In this document: one piece after another, positions 58,641-64,000 of the stretch | How positions within the stretch are numbered: the first letter of the stretch is position 1 | How the letters are laid out: each line of letters starts with the position of its first letter | Source: Carya illinoinensis | Lineage: Eukaryota; Streptophyta; Magnoliopsida; Fagales; Juglandaceae | Length of the DNA stretch: 64,000 nucleotides | Direction of reading: 5' to 3' | NCBI RefSeq assembly: GCF_018687715.1 | Contig: NC_056765.1 | Span: forward strand, 3,162,001 to 3,226,000 | Notes under the pieces: generated by a model | Databases searched by the model: none | What the model was told of the DNA's origin: nothing | What the model saw: the letters and a program-made list of their open reading frames with translations, nothing else | Translations under genes and position numbers: made by a program

Positions 58641-61043
58641 ATGCACTTTCAGCCGCTACAGCCTTTCCGAGCACAGAGCAATTTCCTATGTTCCCCGCAG
58701 TTTCTCGCTCCGACCGCTCTTTCTCTTTTTAAACTCATAAACGCCCCTACTTCTCTCTCACTATCCCCAGTCAAGACCCATAATTCTGCACCCAGAATAA
58801 GGGCGGTTTCTCTGGACGAACTTCCCCCCAATGCCCTTCGCCGGAAGATTGACCCAAAATGGAGAGGTGGGTTCAGCCTAGGGGTAGACTTGGGAATGTC
58901 GCGCACCGGCGTCGCCCTCAGCAAAGGCTTTTCCGTCCGTCCTGTTACAGTAATTAATACCCCAAATCCATGCCTTTATCTTAAGCTTGCCTCCTTTCAT
59001 TAAACGCAATAATGGGATATTTCGAATCTTCCTAGGTTTTGGAATTTCGAGGACAAAAGCTTGAGCTTGAGCTTCTCGATATCGCTCTACAGGAGGTAAA
59101 TTTTTTTTTTTTTTTTTTTGGAGAATTATGTATGTATGTATGGGAGGCAAAAACCATTACTTTACCTATCAAAAAAGGTAATTATCTGTGAGACAGTGCA
59201 GGAGGCTGATGAATTCATAATCGGGCTGCCCAAATCATGTGATGGGATGGAGACGCCTCAGTCAAACAAAGTACGTAGTGTAGCCGGAAGACTTGCTGTT
59301 CGGGCTGCTGAGAGGCATGTGTGTGTGTGTGTGTGTGTGTGTGTCTATATATTTGTTTTAGTAATACTTTCTAATAAAAAGGTTAATACGCCGATCAAAA
59401 ACTGCTTAGTTCGGTTGCTATATATTTCTCAGTAATGGGAAAAGAAATAAATGTTGCATACTCGTTGTGATCCTATTTTTAAGATCATGCTAATAAGCTG
59501 CTGTTTTTCTAATTGGTCTGTTTTATAATTAGAAAGGCTAGTCTTATATGAACGCAATTTTGCATAGGTTGATAAAGTGATTAATATTTCCCATATCAGA
59601 AATTGCTGTTCTGAATGATTATTAAGTCTATTCGGTGGTTTGTTTATTCTGATTTGTGACTCTGTAATAAGGGTTGATCTTTCTAAAGACTATTCAGGTG
59701 GACTGCTTGAGTGTAAATCTTGTAACTGGATAAACAAACTTGCATTATTCAATAAAATTTTCGATTTCTTAACAAAAAAGTAAAATCATTAGTTTTTAAG
59801 TCTATTGCTTTTGCCTCCAGATTTGGCTGATCTCAGATTTAATATTCAGGGGTTGGAGAGTCTACCTGCAAGATGAACATGGGACAACTGCAGAAGCAGC
59901 AGATCGCATGATTTCCATGTAACATTTTCTCAAAAGCAGTACTTTTGTTCCACTTTCATTTCATTGGGTATTCCCTTCAGTCACTAGAATTTGGTTATTG
60001 ATAATTTTGGTAATTTTCTTCTGATTTCGATATGTTAGCCAGTCTTTGTCAAGCTGATATAGGTGCTAAATAGCCGAATCGTTTATCTGCTGTTTCAAGA
60101 TTGCATTGCATTGGAGTCATTGTGTTATGTTCTTCATGGCATTTGAAATGAAAAGATTTGAGGTCATACTTTGTGAAAGACTCTGGACTCGTGTAAATTT
60201 TGTAACACCTGATAACTCATACATACGATTTGAATAATTAATTTCTCTGGAACCCAGATGCCATTTGATTCTTTGTTGTAACAACTAACAGGCTTGAATG
60301 GAGGGGGTAATTTTCCTTGATGTTTTTAGGGACTTCTTGTGCTTCATTTAATTTTAGGCACCATATGTGGGAGAAAATAGAAGTTGGATACGTTTTTGGA
60401 TACTCTGGCAGTGTTACAGCTGTTGTCATATTCAATACAATGTGCCTTTTTTCTTGGTTTCTGTTTTGCACTTGATGAAAGCCACCTCCTCATATCTCAC
60501 ATTGATAGAGGTTAATATGCCTAATTTTATACATCATTGTCTAATTTTGAAGTAAAACCGCCGTTGCTAAAGGAATATGTATATTCTGGGGTATAACATG
60601 CTCATAAACTCTTTCAGGGGCATTAACAGGTCTACGCGGCAAGGGAAAATTGATGCCTATGCTGCAATGGTATGGTGAATAATATACATAATATATATAC
60701 ACACACATATATATAGATATATCTTTCTCCTGTTCTTGTTCCTCCCTTGTGATGGTTTCGCGCAACTTCAGCACCCGTTTTGGCCTCATAAGAAGAACTA
60801 GATATACACCACTACTGCACAAAGCTCATTCTGTTTTTGACTATCAATGAAGCTTCTGCATTATTCCCTTTTGCCAGTCTAACTTCTTCAGTTCTTCGGC
60901 CGCAGATGCTGCTGGAGAGATATTTTTCCCTGGCTGGCCACGGAACTGAACTTGTGCTGCCCAAGAATTTGGATTTGCAAGAAAAGCTCCATAGGGGCCC
61001 ACCCAAAGACATTGATTTCTTTCCAGAAGAATTTGAAGGTTGA
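58641..61043 (+). CDS. YqgF/RuvX-like nuclease, probably organellar
   Basis: RNase H-fold protein of the bacterial YqgF family, which in bacteria trims 16S rRNA precursor; a plastid or mitochondrial rRNA role is inference. Six exons: 58641-58949, 59036-59095, 59202-59314, 59850-59918, 60618-60669 and 60906-61043, giving 246 residues. The N-terminal 50 or so residues are Ser/Pro/Leu-rich and poor in acids, like a transit peptide. Family motifs: LGVDLGMSRTGVALS (D83), DEFIIGLPKSCDG (126-138), SVAGRLAVRAAE, VYLQDEHGTTAEAA (E170) and KIDAYAAMMLLERYF (D196). Exons 3 and 4 join as ..AAE-R-GWRVYLQDE only if the intron starts GCATGT, a GC-AG intron. Start: first ATG of the frame. Confidence 0.9.
59318..59343. 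repeat. (GT)n microsatellite at an intron donor
   Basis: A TG/GT run starts within the six-base donor GCATGT of YqgF intron 3. It offers many decoy GT sites just downstream of the inferred GC donor. Confidence 0.85.
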
Positions 61044-61866
61044 CACTCTGCGTTTGGTGCCCACATCAAGATTCAGTTTCATCCAAATATTTTCTGTCCT
61101 TGATTCACGCAGAAGCAAAGCATATACAGCGAAAAAAGTGGAACGATTAGTATCAGCGTAGATATGCAGTCCTTAGAATTTTGGTAAAGAATTTGGAACG
61201 ATTAGTATGAGCGTAAATATGCAGTCTTTTCAAAATTCTAATCATCACGCAAAGTATCTACATATCGTTGTTGCCACGAGCATGTACATCAGATGACGTA
61301 CTAGCAACAGGTAAAAAAGAGAATATTAATAACAAGGATAAATTATTATGGAAATTGCCTGGGAGACCGATTAATTGACCGACCATACATATTTTGTTTT
61401 TAATTTCATGGCTAAAAAAGTAATTTTCAATGAATTTAAAAAGAAAAGAAAAAATTGCAATAATTTTGTTTATAGATTTTTTAATAATTGTGTTTTAGAA
61501 ATTCTTAATGTCTTCTAAATTTTAGTTTATAGATTTTTTTAACTTTAGTTTTTTATAGAATTTTTAATGTTTACTAAATTTTTTTATTTTTTATTTTGTT
61601 TTATGTTTCTTAGATTTATATATTTATATTATTTAATTCTTTTTTTATCATTTTTTACTGTTCATACTAGATACGGTGTCGTCTGAGCTGATATGGCACA
61701 TTTCCTGCCAGAAGAACGGAAGTACCGATTTGAAACATTACCATAACTATAGCTACTGGTTATAAGCTTTTTCAAAGATCTAGTACCATTCATGAAAAAT
61801 TAAAATCACAGTACAGTAATTTTCCCCAATAACAATGTTAAAAATAGAATCCTAGTAATAATCTCG

Positions 61867-62055
61867 CTGCTTCTACAACCCATAGGGATTAGCAAGTCCT
61901 TGGTCTTGGCGGTATGTTTTCTTCATGTCTAAAGTTCGAATCCTCTTGAGTGCAAACAATTTTTAAACGCCATCGGACTGAAAGAATTTTCCTTTGAATT
62001 AGCCGAAAACTTCTTGCCGACAACCTGTGTACTCGTGCCAATCAAATAAAATAAT
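61867..62055 (+). mobile_element. tRNA-related SINE, diverged copy
   Basis: Contains a B-box-like aagttcgaatcctc at about 61934, and the family words ccttggtcttggcggtatg, gagtgcaaacaattttt and ccatcggactg. The end gtgccaatc is followed by an A-rich tail. The hexamer atctcg flanks both sides (61861-61866 and 62056-62061), a possible target duplication. Confidence 0.65.
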
Positions 62056-63298
62056 ATCTCGATTCTATGAAGCCCATCTATGCGTGCGCGCACACCCCAT
62101 AGATTTCCCACTTTCATACAATGGGATTTGGTACTTGAAAATAAATAAACCTACTCCATTTCTCATATTATGCAGAAAAGATCTAAAATCAATAAGTTGA
62201 CAATCACATTGGCTTCCAAAAAACTGGTAGAGGTTCCAAGAATTATAAGCAGGGATGACCATATATTGGTGAATTTCTTTCTTTAACGGCCAGCCTGCTA
62301 TGGACCAACCCAACCTTCCTTGTGATCATAGGTAATATCAACATCAGGAACATTCCAGTCTATTAATTTGAATCTGCTGCATTCAGCATCATCAACAACA
62401 TTCCATGCTCTTGATTGATTTAGAAAGCCAATGATAGGTAAATCAAGATCTCAAAATTGTCAAGTACTACTGTTCAATCCAACTTGTTCTTCAGACTTCA
62501 TGCATATAAACAGTCGAGCCCTCTCTCTGGTCCACGACATACTCAACGCTGTCCTCTTTAACAACAGCACCTTAACTGTAGACTCAAGCAAAGAGCAACA
62601 AAACAAGGATGGACAAAAGTTATAATTACTGTATAGTCCAGGGTACCTTGATTAACATTAGTAGAAATTGAAACAGCTTATTGTTTGTGCTCTTGGCTGA
62701 ACCTTCATCTGTAGGAGCCGTGGTGGTAGCAGTGACTAGTCCAGAACAGCTCTATGAACTTGGACGGTGGAGTGCAAGTAACAGCTGTTCTTTGATGCCA
62801 GAGTCCTGAAAATAGAACTAGTTTAGTAACTATCCGCAAAGAAACAAGACATTCACTTCTTACAACACCAGTGCAATCATGTATAAGCAATGGGTGGGGC
62901 TAAGGTGTTGTCAACATCGGCAGCTTTTAACATGCACCTATTTAGATAAGTTGCTTGGAATCAGTGCTCTGATACTTACTGGTGGTTAGAGCATTGGTAA
63001 ACTTGAAGGCTTATACAGGCAGTAGAGGATAAAGTTACCAACTAACATTGCAACACCACAGTGACCTTGTCGATAACTAAGCATTAAACAAATTCTTGAG
63101 CAGTACAAAAGCTTACAACAGTCTAGGAATGTTATTAGAGTGAATCATTACATCCTAACATGTAAAACAAACATAAACTTTTGACTATTGTCAGGAACCA
63201 CATTTACTAATTCAGATTTTATTTTAGCAAAATAAATCAGCATTTACAGACACTCAAGGAAGAAAAAAACTGTGAACAGTCGAGTTTGTTGTAACTAA

Positions 63299-63544
63299 AA
63301 CTTATTATTATTATTATTATCATTGGCACTGGGTGTCCTAGAACAAGTCCCAACTAATCCGGAGGCGCACAGGCCCTCAACAAGTAGTTTCCACTAGTGC
63401 ACCTCCTGTAATATAAGGAAAAATTTCCCCAGTCCGATGCACCTAGAAATTGTTTGCACCCAAGAGCTTTTAAACATTTAAGGTGGAGGGAGCATACCAC
63501 TAAGACCAAGGCTCTTACCACTTGAGCCAAGCCCTTGAGTTTTC
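63299..63544 (-). mobile_element. tRNA-related SINE, near full-length copy
   Basis: On the minus strand: ggcttggctcaagtggtaag (A-box region), ccttggtcttagtggtatg, gggtgcaaacaatttc, gcatcggactgggg, gggcctgtgcgcctccgg, ggacacccagtgccaatg, then an (ATA)n tail. Flanked by tgtaactaa and tgtagctaa (one mismatch in nine). Matches the 61867 copy over its 5' half. A tRNA-derived origin is inferred from the A/B-box layout; the B box here is degenerate. Confidence 0.75.
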
Positions 63545-64000
63545 TGTAGCTAACAATTTTTAACATAATTTTTTTTATTATTTGTAGTAAGAATTTACAA
63601 ATAAAAATAACAGGTGAAACCAAAGGTACACGTTCTATATACCAAGTGCACCTAAAGACTACATGAAGACATGTAGTACCTTTTGAGGAATATGATGGCA
63701 GCTCCAGGTCTGATAAGTTCAACCTTGCTAAACATGGAAGCAGTCCTGCCAGCTATATCCAAGTTTCAACTGAAAAATAAATGCAAAGAAATGTGAAGAA
63801 AAAGGACCAGCATCATATATGTAAAGCACAGGGCCTCTTTAATTCTGTGCTCTTGAAGCAATGTTTAAATCACAAAACAAGATGTCCTAAGCACTCAAAT
63901 TTCTTGACAAAGTAATTGAAGATTTTATGAATCATATTGATACCCCGTGGCTTTGGTAGAGAATCCCATATTTGGTAATTCCTGAGTTTTTTATTCTGTA

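Larger units (their letters stand above)
61044..64000. other. right flank, no gene recognised
   Basis: The first few hundred bases are 3' flank of the YqgF gene. Two SINE copies lie at 61867-62055 and 63299-63544. The rest has moderate complexity, for example 62690-62900 and 63700-63900, and may be intron or untranslated sequence of a gene that continues past the window, but no exon could be supported. Confidence 0.5.

Noticed and set aside
62690..62900. Possible minus-strand exon near the right edge
   Set aside because: The 61-codon frame has no recognisable motif and may be untranslated or intronic sequence of a gene beyond the window.
1..64000. tRNA or rRNA genes, CRISPR arrays, operons, ribosome binding sites
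   Set aside because: No cloverleaf-capable tRNA gene, rRNA or regularly spaced direct repeats were seen. The sequence is plant nuclear, so bacterial features are not expected.

Overview
This is a plant nuclear window, almost certainly from a woody eudicot. Eight protein-coding genes are supported. Five have GT-AG style introns or an inferred 5'-leader intron, and the families are typical of land plants: a phytochrome-interacting bHLH, a U-type cyclin, EAR-motif C2H2 zinc fingers and an F-box protein. The spacers are very AT-rich and full of short inverted-repeat elements and (CT)n or (AT)n microsatellites. The repeat families look like those I associate with Fagales (walnut, pecan or oak relatives), but that is recollection and not a measurement.

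Layout, left to right. A SEC61-beta gene (minus strand, coding 1674-1922, leader reaching to about 3100). A six-exon UNE10/PIF8-like bHLH gene (5278-9102). A two-exon U2-type cyclin (14696-15486). A long gene-free stretch. A single-exon EAR-type C2H2 protein with four finger positions (22609-24162). A 12 kb spacer rich in small repeats. A three-finger ZAT4/ZAT9-like gene (36526-37647). Another repeat-rich 12 kb. A two-exon RGG-plus-U1-type zinc-finger protein whose 3.6 kb intron holds a probable solo LTR (49804-55181). An F-box gene (minus, 56424-57611). A six-exon organelle-type YqgF/RuvX-like nuclease gene (58641-61043). The last 3 kb contains two copies of a tRNA-related SINE and no gene I recognise.

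The genes do not form a pathway; this is ordinary plant gene order. The sequence of SEC61-beta, U2 cyclin and ZAT-type zinc finger does match, from memory, the Arabidopsis neighbourhoods At2g45070/080/120 and At3g60540/550/580, so it is probably an ancient conserved block.

The most noteworthy items are mobile-element anatomy and gene structure. They are a hAT-like element with a perfect 8-bp target duplication that carries a microsatellite and an internal tandem duplication (46209-47070), a second hAT-like MITE (42293-42911), the solo LTR in an intron, the SINE pair, an inferred GC-AG intron beside a (GT)n tract in the YqgF gene, and at least ten copies of one short TIR element family. I found no sign of a new multi-gene system.
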